This document shows, piece by piece, positions 1 through 11,734 of a stretch of DNA of 64,000 nt. The notes beneath the pieces are model-generated. The model saw only the letters and a program-made list of their open reading frames with translations, was not told the origin of the DNA and searched no databases. The DNA is from Scalesia atractyloides. Lineage: Eukaryota > Streptophyta > Magnoliopsida > Asterales > Asteraceae. How positions within the stretch are numbered: the first letter of the stretch is position 1; each line of letters opens with the position of its first letter. Location of the stretch: contig CAMTDV010000028.1 of the NCBI GenBank assembly GCA_947069175.1, positions 66,572,157 through 66,636,156 of the forward strand, written 5' to 3'. The translations under genes and the position numbers were made by a program.

Positions 1-554
1 TTTATTAACTAATATTATTATTTTACTTTTTATTTATTTCATATATTAACTATATTATTTAGTTATTAATATAAAATAAATGAATAATACGAGTTTGTAC
101 CATAAATAAATGCGATTAAAACTTCGAATTCAATACTTGAATTATTTAAACGAATCGGGTTTTGGAACCTGTTTTACTGAATGTTACAGGTTGTGCGTGA
201 AAACCCCATTGCGTGAGCGCGAATGTAAAACCACTACATTTGCAACTAGGAAATGATAGCTGAGTAGGTAATATTAAGTGTTACTAGAAGGTGAACATAG
301 AATCCATATAACAGCCTATGCACCAGAAATAAATCTTACAAAAACCGGGGGTGTGGCGATGGGGTGTGGGGCGTCTTTTTAGGAGTCTGCCCTAAACAAA
401 CATACATTGTCATTCAAAACATTTAGGGTGAAAGTTCTAGAAGTAGATATCAAATACATGGTTGGAAAATGGTCAGCTCACACACAGGCTGGTAGGTGTG
501 TGTGGGGCTAACTTTTTAAAACCATTTAGCAAAAAAGAGTATATACGTAAACCT
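1..554. other. Non-coding AT-rich flank
   Basis: No gene, RNA or transposon end was recognised here. The stretch leads into the 3' end of the FAR1-like pseudogene, and the short ORF on the plus strand at 462-674 is antisense to that pseudogene. Confidence 0.5.
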
Positions 555-2140
555 TTAGTTATAGCCCCAACCAACCCCCTCCCATGTCAACGAGACACTT
601 GTTGGTTCTGCATCTTTATTGCGCACGCCTTGGGTGTTTGTGCAAGAAACTTCGACTTCCACAGCGGCTCTTAGCATATTTGCTCTCTCTTGTATACCCG
701 TCCTGTCTACGTTCACTTTGGCCCTGCGATCATTGATGATTTCTTTCTTCAATGCCTTCAATTTCTCCAGAAAACCTCCATTGCAGCCCCATTACCCATC
801 ATCTTGTCCAGTGCCTCGGTGAAACAATCAACAAGGTTGTTCGTAGTCATTGAATGAGGGGACAAATCTACCACGTACCTGCATTCAACCAAAATACTGA
901 CTTTGGTAACACATGATGCCCCTAGCGACTGACTACGTACTTCTTAGGTATTTCATCCACCCTCGTGTGCCTAAACACGCAAAAAATATGTCAAAAAGAT
1001 ATTCAATACGGGTCCACAAATTATAGGAGTATGTTATGGACTCCTCCCTTGTGTCAACTTTGACCTGGTCACCGGCCGGGGGGGGGGGGGGGGGCAAACC
1101 TATTACCTTAAATACATAAAAATCAGTAAAAAAAGGGAAACCAGGAATGCGGAAACATTGCCGTAAAACGGTTCACGACATCAGTCCTCTTATCCAAATG
1201 TGTTAAAGTGTAAAGCTTGATCCCATCGGCTTCCTCAGCTGTCGTGATGTAGAAGCACAACAAAGCCTTTTGAATCTCCTCGCATACCTTGAGGAAAATG
1301 GCCAGGAGCATGTAGTGCTTCTCTATTTCTAGGGCGGTCTTCATTTCGTGTGCATAAACATCTGCCTTGAAGTCAGGCACCCTCTAATTGTATCTTCGGG
1401 AGTCCAATGTTGCGTCGTAACATAACATAAACTCGGCTAGGGTGTTCGCCCACGAAGAATTGACCTGGAAAGCCGCTTTTGAACTCTCAAATCGGGAGGT
1501 GGTTTTCATCAGGCAAGACATCAAGAATTCTATAAAATAGGCGGAATCCATAACACCTCTATGTTGAACATATCTCTCATCCAGTCCTGATTTTCTAGCC
1601 CATACTTGTCCAAAAGCTTCCCCACCTATGCTCAAATGTTGATGGTTTTATGTAAATGTTCCATACAAATTTATGTAAAACGACTCTGACTTTAGTGTTG
1701 TCTTCAACTTCACATGCAATCTGGAGGGTGTGGCACATGGCATTTATGAATTAGGTGAACGAGCGTAAAACGTATGTTTTCGTCAATGTAGAAATGTATA
1801 TAGGCTTTATGGTCGCACACCCGGAATGTGGATTGCCTAATCTTTATAGAAGTTTCATTCAGCGTGATGAACTTTGTTTCAGTTGTGGCTTCCATGATTG
1901 GAACACAAAATATAACAATGTGTGATGGCTTCATGCGATCTCTTGACCGTTCCTAGCCTAATCGAAAACCCACATTTTTCGGTGTACAGGTCATACATCT
2001 CAACCACGTCCTCCCACTGCTAGAACATAATCGTCAGTTTTGGTTTTCGGTGTTGTGGGATAGATGGGGTGTACCGCGTACTGTTGGGAGTGAACTAATA
2101 TGGGCATTCCTCTTCACTTTGAGAGTCGCAATCTATATGA
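555..2140 (-). pseudogene. FAR1-related (MULE transposase-derived) pseudogene with internal deletion
   Basis: Read on the minus strand, several frames together give a FAR1-RELATED SEQUENCE type protein. Around 2040-1860 is the N-terminal FAR1 DNA-binding region (residues such as WEDVVEMYDLYTEKCGFS and RQSTFRVCDHKA). From about 1660 to 1390 comes the region after the MULE transposase core (FEHRWGKLLDKYGL; FMLCYDATLDS). At 1380-1120 is the EIEKHY segment, at about 980-920 the SWIM-like tail (TRVDEIPKKYVVSR), and at about 850-680 a C-terminal helix (LVDCFTEALDKMMGNGAA; LKALKKEIINDRRAK). The family normally has about 650-850 residues with a central MULE domain. Here the FAR1 domain is followed within about 200 bases by the post-transposase region, so that core is missing. 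Frameshifts, stops and a G17 run break the rest. FAR1-type proteins are nuclear transcription factors domesticated from Mutator-like transposases; this copy cannot make one. Confidence 0.75.
1078..1094. repeat. G17 homopolymer
   Basis: Seventeen consecutive G on the plus strand inside the FAR1-like pseudogene, between its SWIM-like tail and the preceding block. The exact length is a likely sequencing or assembly uncertainty. Confidence 0.8.
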
Positions 2141-2797
2141 CAAAAACAAAAGAACATAAGAACCCAATCACAAAAGAATAATAAAACTACCGAACCAACG
2201 AGCAACCTTTAAATACGAATACTTTTTAACAAGTAAAACTAGAACATTGCATACAAATTTTTTGGGTTTGCATATGAGGAAAAGTGTTTTTAGGCATTGT
2301 AAAACAAAAAATGCAAAAAAAGGTGTATATCTATGGTTTGTAAATCCGAACCCACCGGTTCTCCCTTAAAAAGAATACCTTTTTAACATTGAAGATTGGT
2401 TTGGAAATGCAAATTTTAACAATATGAACATCTCAACCACTTAATACAAATGTTTTTACGTGTTGTGAACAAAAAAAAATGCAACAAAATTTTTTTTTGC
2501 TAGTGTTTGTACAACTGTAATCATATATGTTAGGGTTTGTAAACCTATGGCTAACAAAACTAACAACGATGATATACAAAACGAAATAAAAAAAAAGAAT
2601 GTTACCATTCTCATTAACTTGCATATCGGGCATTGAGTGATTCAACCAGAAGGCGGTCCGCTGTCTCTTCCATGATACTACACCTACATCAAATAGAATT
2701 ATGCTTAAAGATCCATCACTTTTAGAGAGTCGTCTTAGAGGGGATTTTATCAAAATTGCGTTCTACACAAATATTTTAAATTTGATAGGAACCTAAG
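2141..2797. other. AT-rich sequence upstream of the FAR1 pseudogene
   Basis: A possible splice acceptor for the FAR1-like pseudogene lies near 2140 on the minus strand. A short minus ORF at 2433-2753 could hold remains of a first exon, but there is no recognisable domain. Runs of A and T dominate. Confidence 0.4.
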
Positions 2798-2889
2798 TGT
2801 AACACCTCGTAAAATCGTATCCAATAGTATAGTGACACGTGTCATATTTTTATTATAGTTTATTAAAGACTAATAAGGACTAAAAGTAT

Positions 2890-3115
2890 CAACATGCTCA
2901 AACTGAGCCTCTGAGTGACCTTTGATTTCAATATGCATAAACTTAGCCTCTAAGTGAATGATATGTCAACATGCTTAAACTTAGCCTCTGAGTGACTGAT
3001 ATGTCAATATGCTTAAACTTGGCCTCTGAGTGACTGATATGTCAACATGCTTAAACTTGGCCTCTGAGTGACATCAGAGTCAACATGCTTATAATGAGCC
3101 TCTGAGTGATCCTTT
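2890..3115 (+). repeat. 38-bp tandem repeat in LTR (copy A)
   Basis: About six units, each built on GTCAACATGCTTAAAC followed by GCCTCTGAGTGAC. Successive ATGCTTAAAC motifs start at 2971, 3009 and 3047, a period of 38 bp. The same array with different unit numbers is found near the start of every LTR of this family in the window. Confidence 0.85.
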
Positions 3116-3398
3116 ACGAAGTCCTAACTCTCATATGCCCCATTGTTGGATGAGAGGGATCAAATCCGTTAAAACATGAAATTAGATAACAGAGGGGTTA
3201 AAAGTGTCAACATGTTAATTTATACCTATGAGTGACCTTTTAACGAACTAGAGCTCGACAATGTCCGAGCATACTCCCGAGTATGCCAAATATTGGTTAC
3301 GGAGGGCTAAATATGCTATAAAGGTGTTTTAGGAGGTTTTATAAGTATAGGGGCTAACAGTGACAAACTTTGAAAGTGGCCATAAGGTGCTCGCGGGG

Positions 3399-3425
3399 CG
3401 CGAGAGACATTGCCTGTCTCTCGCG
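3399..3425. promoter_or_regulatory. CpG-rich LTR hairpin
   Basis: An inverted repeat with arms CGCGAGAGACA and TGTCTCTCGCG (11 bp) around a short loop lies about 165 bp upstream of the LTR TATA box. The corresponding positions in the other LTRs also carry an inverted repeat of Sma-like GC-rich sequence; in copy C (about 43875) the arms CGCGAGAGACC/GGTCTCTCGCG pair perfectly. A role in transcription or silencing is inference. Confidence 0.6.
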
Positions 3426-3590
3426 GCGCGAGAGGCCTGTGTTACAGATTTGCTTGGCCTCTACACATGTTGCCAAAAACCATTTGATTCGAAACCATGG
3501 TCTTCCAAACTACTATGCCACGTTTTAGGACACTTGTAAGCTCCCTCTAACACCCCTAACACCTGGCATCACCTCGTTCAAGCTTCCAAC

Positions 3591-3598
3591 TATAAATA
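3591..3598 (+). promoter_or_regulatory. TATA box of LTR A
   Basis: TATAAATA, in the context CAACTATAAATAGGTG. It is conserved in all five LTRs of the family (15686, 26139, 44077, 53858). It lies only about 0.8 kb into a 3.4-kb LTR, so about 2.6 kb of R plus U5 would follow the start site. Confidence 0.7.
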
Positions 3599-6200
3599 GG
3601 TGCCAAGTTCACATTTGAACTTGCACCTTTCTCATTCACATTCTATCTCCCTCCTTTGGAAGTTCCTAACTGAAAGGAGCATCCAACTTAGTTTTGTTGC
3701 ATTCTAGAAGCACTTGTAAGTGGTCCTTCCTCTTGCATTTCCGTTTATAGGCTTTTATAGCCAAAAGTCAAGCGTTATGGAAAACGCCTTGACTTTCGGT
3801 TAAGACCATTATGGTCCAGCTATTGTTCGTAACGAACATGGCTAAGTGATCGTAATAAGGTAGGTGTTAATCCCTATAAAGAGCACCTCCTGAAGATCAC
3901 GTTTGCTAGACCAACTGACGGGTCAAAGTTATTATATTAAAAAGTCAAATAGGCCATTTTTCAGATAATTTCATATTTTGATCTTATATATGTTATGAAA
4001 CATGTTTTAACACTTAAACAAGTTGATAATAATTATTAGAACATGTGAGAAAATGTTCGGCTCGTCAATTTCAATTCTAGGGTCGGTTCGCAACCAAAGT
4101 CGTGAAGTTTGACTTCTGCTTTGACTTTCGATTCTGACCCGATATAGATTAGTTAGCTACTGATATAAGGTTGCATTATGATCGTAATATAATGTAGCAT
4201 TACTCCCTGAGGTTATTACATGTTCATAATCAGAATCTGAGTTTATGCACAAGTTCCGTAATTATGCCATTTTGACTAAATGCCCTTTTTGCATAAAATA
4301 AGGAATTAATCGATAACGAACTTGAAAATAAGTTTCCTACTGATGTAATATTATAAGTAGGATTATTTGGGATGTCAAGTCAGGCTATAAACTGAGTTTA
4401 AGAACAAGTCCTTTATTATGTCGATAAATGACGATAAAGCCCTTGTGGCTCATAAAATGGTTTTAACCATCTCTTTTCAAATAAATATTTTACCTACTAA
4501 TATGTTATATTAAATAACATATCTAAGATATGTTAACCTGACCTTAACATCAGTTTTCATTAAACGTTGCATAAATCGTCATTTTACGACAGGCGCATAG
4601 TATGGTCTTAAACCATATTTATCAACCAAGACTTGTTACTTACTGATTTTAAAACGTATTTTAAAATTTATACAGTAGGTATATGATATGAACTCAGAAT
4701 CCCAAATAATTTATAAAACTATGTGTAAAATGACCAAAATGCCCTTTCGATTCATGGTTTGGTCATAAAAGATAAATTACACATATTGTTATGTTCCTAT
4801 TGAGATTATATCATAAATAAATTATTTTTCCAGAATACTTATGATCATAACCTTAAATTATATTCAAGTTTCTTTATACGGTTTATAATTACTGAAATGC
4901 CCTTATGAGGCATAGTTTCGTTTTAAAACCTTAACGGGCATATAAGTTGATATCCTACTGATATTACAACTTATTTAAAACATAATGGCATATAGAATTG
5001 TCCATGACTTATCGGTTACCCGATATCGCTGATATGCGTACGATTAAGTATATGTAACTAGTTTACGGAAATTAACCGAAACGGGTCTAACCTTGTCATT
5101 TAAGTCTGAAAATCCAGAATATTTATAGTTTACCCATATTATACAAGTCAAACTACTTTTTGGGTTTAAACTACATTCTATCCGATCTTCGTTTAATCCA
5201 GCGTTATACGTTTTGATCCTATACACTACCCGGTCTAAGTCTACGACTTAAAAAAGACCGTTAGTATTTAATTGGTAAGCTTATGCCATAATCCAGAGTA
5301 GAGACTTCGGTAAATGCTATCTGCACTTAGTAATTTTGTGTACGACTGAGTTATTAAATCTTGTGTTTAAACGAAACGAGCTCAGGTAAATACTCTCGAC
5401 TTATTTCCCCTATACGGGCTTGGGTTACGATAAAATATTACTGCTTGGTCGGAAATGGGATCAATTTGAATGCTGGATTGTGGCTAGCAAATCCACATAT
5501 TCCGTTTTAATCAATTTTGTTTGATAACTTAAACATCGGGGGTTAACTACCGTGTCCTGGATATCCTCGGCTCATTACATTAGATAATGGCCACGACCTT
5601 AGCGCGGGGTATAGGCATACACCTAACAGACGCTCAAATGCATTTACCCACAAAGTTGGGGATAACTCCTTCGTGAGTTCGTAAGTGGTGTACGTTAATC
5701 ATGTCTCAGTCTCCGTGCTGGGCCCTGTATGTATGGACAAACAAGTAAATCTGTTAACAAGGTTACAAAGTAACTTTCCCAAGTTATAAAAGATTTTGTG
5801 CTAACGTGCACTTAAAACATTCTCAAAATGTTTTCAAAATGAGTCGTTCGGTGTATGTACCAGCGAAAGCTGATATATTTTCAAAAGACTATGCTTGCAG
5901 GTATAATACGAAAATAGGCTGGAAGTGCTCGGTAGTGATAAGAGGATCTTGCAATTCCTAGATCTGCCCAAAGTCTGTTATACATTTTTGTAAAATTTCA
6001 CGATCCGCCTGTGGATCTTCTATTATGAACCGTCTGTATATTATTTTTGTACTTCGAACATCTGGTTTGTAATAGTAATTTAACTCCAAGACTTCCGTTG
6101 TGCCGTGTTTAATTGACTATGATGATATCAACTTACGTCACGATATTCCCCACCCTGGCCCACCGATGTATGGATTTGGTTGGGAATCCGGGGTGTGACA

Positions 6201-7062
6201 CTAAGCTTTCCATTTGAACGAGTCACCATGCGAGAAAGTGGTAGACCTTCCCACTAATTCTTTTATATTTATAGCCACTAAAACCTCTTACCCTCCTAGT
6301 CTTTACATCACTAAGGTGGTGTTTTTTTCTAAAAAATATCTGAGCAGCCTCTTTAGTCTGCATCCGCATACCACGCGCAGATTTTGCTATCTGCAGACTG
6401 TTTGTTTTCTGAAATGTTTCATTAAAAACGTTTGCGCGAGCTCTTCTTGGTGTAGACTTGATCCAACCACTTCTAAGATCTTCTAAGGTTTACAGAGGGT
6501 TAAACACCACCACCCACCACCACTCTTCACATTCTAGGCTATAGGAGTCGTAATTATCAGTTCATCAGGCTTCATCCGCAATCTTGTTTTGTTCCCACAA
6601 TCATAGTTTGATTTGAAAATCATCAGAACCCATAAGTTTGTTCACACAATATCAAGTTTGATTCATGTTTAATTTTGATGATTTGAATGTTTGAAATCAA
6701 TTAAATACATTATTTTGATGATCATTTGAATTATTTGAATGTAAATGATTTAAGGTAAAAAGAACCCATGAATGATAAATCCATAATTATTGATTAATAC
6801 CTTTTTTTATCTTTTTTTTCATGAATTCATGATTATTGATTTTCTTTGATTTCATTATCCGTTGTTGATTATGTGTAAGAACGGGTTGATTTTTGGGATA
6901 TATGGTCTGTATTTGGTGGGAAAAATGGTTTTTTTTATGTGTAAGTAGCTTTTTGTGAGAGAGCTTTTTATATTATGTAAAGAGACTGTAAGTGGTTGGA
7001 AGTGATTATGAGTAGAGGATAGATAAATTGTTACTCTTCATCTGTAAATTTGGGAGGACATT
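6201..7062. other. Intervening sequence between solo LTR and CACTA element
   Basis: A 90-codon plus ORF at 6214-6486 shows no known domain and starts in the LTR target duplication region, so it is probably chance. The remainder is AT-rich with no gene seen. Confidence 0.4.
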
Positions 7063-7079
7063 CACCAATACAGAAATAG

Positions 7080-7660
7080 GCCTTTGCTACGACCAAATCC
7101 GTAGCAAATACGTAGCAAACACCTTTTTTGCTACGAATTTGCTACGAATTTGGTTCGTAGCTACAAGTCTCGTCGTGAATTTTTGTTACAAACTTTAGCT
7201 ACGCAAATTTATGTTTGCGACGAATTTAGCTACCAAAAATGACGTGGCTATTTTAGCCACGAATTTGCTATAAAGAAAGTTGCTACGAAATTTGCTATGG
7301 GTTTTTAGCTACGGAAACTTTTAGCTACGACTATTTTTAGCTAAGGATACTTGTAGCTATGGAAAAAATTTTAGGTACGGATACTTTTAGCTACGGGGTA
7401 GTTTTACTACAAATGTTGGCTATGATAATTTGCAATGTTTTTGCTACAAAATTTAACTACGAACTTACTATCGTTTTTACTACGGATTTTTAGCTAGGAT
7501 TTTTGCTACGTATTTTTAGCTACGAAACTTTAGCTATCGTTTTGCTACGGATTTTTAGCTATGATTTTTGCTATAATTTACCTACAAAAAATTTGCTACT
7601 ATTATCCTACAAAATCTATTTACAAATTCAAACATAGACATTTGCTACGAATTTTGCTAC
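7080..7660. repeat. Left subterminal GCTACG motif array
   Basis: Dozens of TTTGCTACGAATTT-like motifs and decayed forms (GCTATG, GCTACC), with a few in inverse orientation (CGTAGC) in the first 100 bp. They fit subterminal binding sites of the CACTA element. Confidence 0.6.
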
Positions 7661-9390
7661 TAATTTAATTAGCTTTTTGTTATTCCTCTTATTTTGCAAT
7701 TTATTGTAAAAATCTGTTTTTATATACAAATATATCCAAAATCACATAAAAAGTTACAACCACAAAAAAAAACCGAAATATCTACAAATTGATTAAAAAA
7801 ATCAAAAAGCACATAAAAAGTTACAACCACAAATAATACCGAAGTATCTACAAATTGATTTAAAAAATCATAATGTATATTCAATAAAATTGTACAAATT
7901 ATCCAACTACAAATGGCCATACTTTCCTAACTTTCTATATCCCAAATAAAGAAAAAACTACTCCATCCCATCAAGAACAAAGCATCGTATGGATGCACCA
8001 CCATATAGAATGTATATAAGCTGCATAGTTTTCTCTTGATCTTCATAACTACTAAATCCCCAATGCCATCTTTTCTAATCAAACGATTCAAACCAAATTA
8101 AAAGTCCAAGCATATACATGTTAGGCTCATAATAACTAATTACCAAGAACGTAAAGCATATAACAAAGAAATGTAAAAGTATACCGTATGTGCTGGCAAG
8201 ATTTATGAAAATTTTAGTATAAGTTTCCCAACTTTAATATTTTTATCGTAATGTCAATGTGTGTGTTTAAGCTTGATAAAGGTGGAACACAAAAGAAATT
8301 ATGAGATGTAAATGCACCAGGGCGTGAATCTAAAAAAATATTAGGTTTTTGGTTATATATTAATGAAAAAATTTATTAATTAAAGCAATAAAAAACTTTT
8401 TTTAAGTTGTGCTCATATAAACTTGTATATCATTTTTTATGTAGAAGTCTTTTTAGTAGAGTCTGAAGGCTTTCAACGCATGTGAAAGAGTTCAAAATTT
8501 TACACCAAAACATAATATACAAGTTGGTATAAGCACTAGTTTTGAAAAAAAAAATCTGCAATGTACCCATCTAAAATCTCCAAATAAATAAATAACCTAA
8601 GTATCAACCACATCCTGGACAAACTATACTTGAGTAGTTGCAAGCCTGTGACGCATTCAAAACCATTAGAAACCTTAAGGCCATATTCTACAAATCATTG
8701 AGAGCAAAAACACAAGAGAGAACAAAACATGGTTAAAGAGATTTCTACCTGTTTAATACAATGTCCATTTGAGCGTTAAATAAACACATATCATAGTAAT
8801 GATATTAACTATGAACATAGTTTAAAAAAATGATCAAGTACCCAGGTACACCATCTGAGTAGTACGTTTTGAATGAGTTAGTTTTGGGGGTGAGTTTTTG
8901 AAATTGGTGTATCCTGGAAGACAGAAACTTGAACGGTCGGATAATCGAAGCCATTCTCTTCTTTTCTCGGTTGTGTCTCTTGAGAACTCCATAAACCATC
9001 AATTCTAATATACCTGAGACTTTTCGTATTTGATGTGTAAATTATAATTACTTAACATATATAAAGAATTAGAAAAGAGGTACATATGTAAAAGTAAAGA
9101 ACAAGCTCAGGAGGCCAATCAATCATCCATCCATACTCTCATTACCAAAAGCTTCCATTCACAGCAATCATAATTTTTTTGGTAAAGTGATGGAGCAACT
9201 ACTATGGCGAATTAAGGGGGAGATGTGCGATTTGAAAGGAAAAATATTAGGAAGGGAGATGAGGGAGGAATTGTGGGCCGGAATTTTGATTTTTCACTTT
9301 AAATGAATTATGTAAATAACTTTTATAACAACATAAAAATTACAAATAATAAAAAGAAGAAACCGTATAGAAATAAGAATCATATTTTAG

Positions 9391-9560
9391 TTTTTTTTTT
9401 TAACGATGTATGGTTAGAATGCCGCTAACCGGTTTAGCAATTAGTATGTTAGTATCACCAAATTAGTATTAAAATCTTCATTGTCTGGACTTGAACTCAG
9501 GACCTCCAATAGAAATAAAGTTTTCCACATCACCCTTAACCCTTAGGCGTAAATACATGG
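9391..9560 (-). mobile_element. tRNA-derived SINE, minus strand
   Basis: On the minus strand a tRNA-like head contains a box B-like AGTTCAAGTCC (9487-9497). A CCTAAGGGTTAAGGG segment lies where box A would be. A body of about 100 bp follows and the unit ends in a run of A (9390-9401 as T on the plus strand). A clear target duplication was not found, so boundaries are approximate. Confidence 0.5.
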
Positions 9561-10651
9561 TTACAGATATATATATAGTTTAATAAATAATATTTTTATT
9601 TAGTTTTAAAAAAATAGAAGTTTTTTTTATATCTAATTAGTAGTTTGAGTCTTAATGTGCCATACGTGTTATATAATCTATATTGGGTTTACGGTTGGGC
9701 AAATTACTCACCACTCGCTCGATTATAAACAAGTTAATTGGTTCGTTTGTAAACAAGCCAAGCACGAGAAGGTCTATTTAGCTCAAATTAAATTTTTATT
9801 AATTATATGTATATATACACACACAAAAATTACAATTATATTTATAATGTCGTGTATACCACTCTACTGGGTTTGGCCCACTATATGCAAATATACAATT
9901 ATATTTATACTTACCAGCCCAATAACCCAATAAAATATTTAACACTATGTTTTATTAGCATAACACTAAGATTGTCGTCCGTCGTTAATCGTCTCCCCTA
10001 TCGCCCTATGCCACAATGTGACAATCATTCACTGCAGTATGCTCATCGCCTCGTTGGCTTCAACCTGAGCCTCATTCGATAGTCAAACCTCAGGCTTAGT
10101 GTCATCCTCAAACCTTGGACCTCAGTCGTCATCCGATAACCGAAACATTAAGGTATGATAACTCTCCATGGGGGCATGGTGGATCTTAACATGTCATATT
10201 TTGCATTATTAGCTTTTTGAGATTTAAATAGTCATAATAAAATTGTATCATGTCATTCATGTCTAAATATGGCATATCGGACATTAAGTGTCAGTGTACT
10301 CTTAGTGAGGTCATGATGGTTTTTGTTGGTCGTATATTAGGCATTAGTTGGTTAAATTGAGATGATAAACAAGTTAAAAGTTGTAACACATGTCTACATG
10401 GGTCATATTAGACATAAAGAATCAATATAGTTCTTAATGTGGGCATTGATGGTCCCTTTGTTGGTTAGTCAAATAATGGGTGATAAGTGATAAGGTGTAA
10501 TGCATGTTAATTAAATGGCATAATGGACATAATAGTAAATATAACTCTTAATAGGGGTGTTGTGGACCTTAATGGTATATTTATAAAATGAGTGCAAATG
10601 ATATGAAAACGTTATAGAAATCAATTAAGAGAATGATCTAATATACTTAAC

Positions 10652-10845
10652 TAGGGATGAGTTCGGTGTCAACTGGTACTGAAAATCCCAAGAACGGTCA
10701 CCGGTACCGAAAATACCTTGTATGATACCGGTATTTGAGTGTTAAAACCGGTAAATACCGGTACCATATCAAACCGATACCAAAAACGTAAAGTCAGAAC
10801 CGAATATATTCAGTATCGGTACCCAGCACCATTTGCTCATCCTTA
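10652..10845. mobile_element. hAT-type MITE, 194 bp
   Basis: Termini TAGGGATGAG and CTCATCCTTA form imperfect inverted repeats. The 8-bp flanks are TACTTAAC (10644-10651) and TGCTTAAC (10846-10853), 7 of 8 identical, fitting hAT insertion. The interior is rich in ACCGGTACC-like motifs. It has no coding capacity. Confidence 0.65.
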
Positions 10846-11089
10846 TGCTTAACTTCGTACGTGTAATTATTTATATGAGATAGCTATATTAAATGTATTT
10901 ATGTGTACATCAGTCCATGTAAAATTAACTTTTTTTAACTTAATATTTTTGCTCTTGATTTTTCTATTCTATATATTATTAATTTTTTTTTAATATTTCT
11001 TTTTTCCATTTTGCTTATGGATTTTCTTACACGTTTTTTTAATGTTTTTTAAACAATTATTTTGTTAGTTTTGCTATGAAGTTTGCTAC

Positions 11090-11640
11090 CACTATTATTA
11101 ATAAAAAAAATTTGTTTTTGTAACATATTTTGCTGTAGATGTTGCTATGTATATTAGTAAATTATTATTTTTTGAATACTTTTTATGTCTTATTTTTGCA
11201 ATGAATTTTTTATAGATTTGCTACAGATTTTGCTACGTTAGTGTTTAAGAATTTTTCTAGATTTTGCTACTAATTCTTTACGAACTTTATTTACTTACCG
11301 ATTTTACTACTGTTTTTTTTAACCTTAGTTAGCTAGTTTTTAAATTTTATTTTTATGATTTAGCTATGGATTTTGCTACCAATTTTACTAAGTTTTTTAT
11401 TATATTTATCTTCACAATTTTGCTATCGATTTTGCTACAGATTTTATTTTACCCTTTTTAGTTTATTTCTAAGTACTTATTTTCATGGTTTTGCTACGGA
11501 TTTTGCTATTGGTTTTGCTGCATTATATGTTTTATATTCATTTCCTCAATTTTGCTATGGATTTGCTATGAGTTTTGCTACGAAATTCAGTTGTGACAGA
11601 ACTTCGTAGCTAGTACGTAGCTAATTCGTAGCAAAATATG
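11090..11640. repeat. Right subterminal GCTACG motif array
   Basis: Repeated TTTTGCTACGGATTTTGCTA-like units in a direct orientation, switching to CGTAGC orientation in the last 100 bp before the CACTA terminus. This mirrors the array at the left end. The plus ORF at 11373-11609 is built of these repeats and is not a gene. Confidence 0.6.
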
Positions 11641-11734
11641 TTCGTAGCTAATCTATAGCTAACTTTTAGCAAAATTTGCCACCATTTTTTCCGGTTGCAA
11701 AATTTCATAACAAATGCCTCTTTTTGTAGTAGTG

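Larger units (their letters stand above)
2798..6200 (+). mobile_element. Solo LTR of a chromovirus-type Ty3/gypsy element (copy A)
   Basis: The unit starts TGTAACACC and ends GGGGTGTGACA and is flanked by a perfect 5-bp duplication, CTAAG at 2793-2797 and 6201-6205. It matches, along its whole length, the LTRs of the two elements at 14948-28750 and 43226-56474. There is no primer-binding site, gag or pol next to it, so it is a solo LTR of 3,403 bp, left by recombination between two LTRs. Shared landmarks are a 38-bp repeat array near the start, a GC-rich hairpin at 3399-3425 and a TATA box at 3591. ORFs inside it are not conserved and look accidental. Confidence 0.93.
7063..11734. mobile_element. 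Decayed non-autonomous CACTA (En/Spm-like) element
   Basis: The left end begins CACCAATACAGAAATAGGC. The right end, read inverted, begins CACTACTACAAAAAGAGGC, matching about 23 of the first 31 positions, with the CACTA signature intact at the right end. Flanking trinucleotides are ATT and ACT, an imperfect 3-bp duplication. Both subterminal regions are packed with GCTACG/CGTAGC motifs, as is typical of transposase-binding subterminal repeats in CACTA elements. The 4.7-kb interior is AT-rich and has no recognisable TNPA/TNPD-type transposase; short ORFs at 7720, 8805, 9655 and 11373 show no domain. A SINE and a hAT MITE lie inside. Confidence 0.65.

Noticed and set aside
5044..5226. ORFs inside LTRs (5044, 25858, 28644, 44232, 54026, 55404)
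   Set aside because: Not conserved between LTR copies of the same family; chance frames.
6214..6486. 90-codon plus ORF
   Set aside because: No domain, no signal, starts beside the solo LTR target duplication; no evidence of coding.
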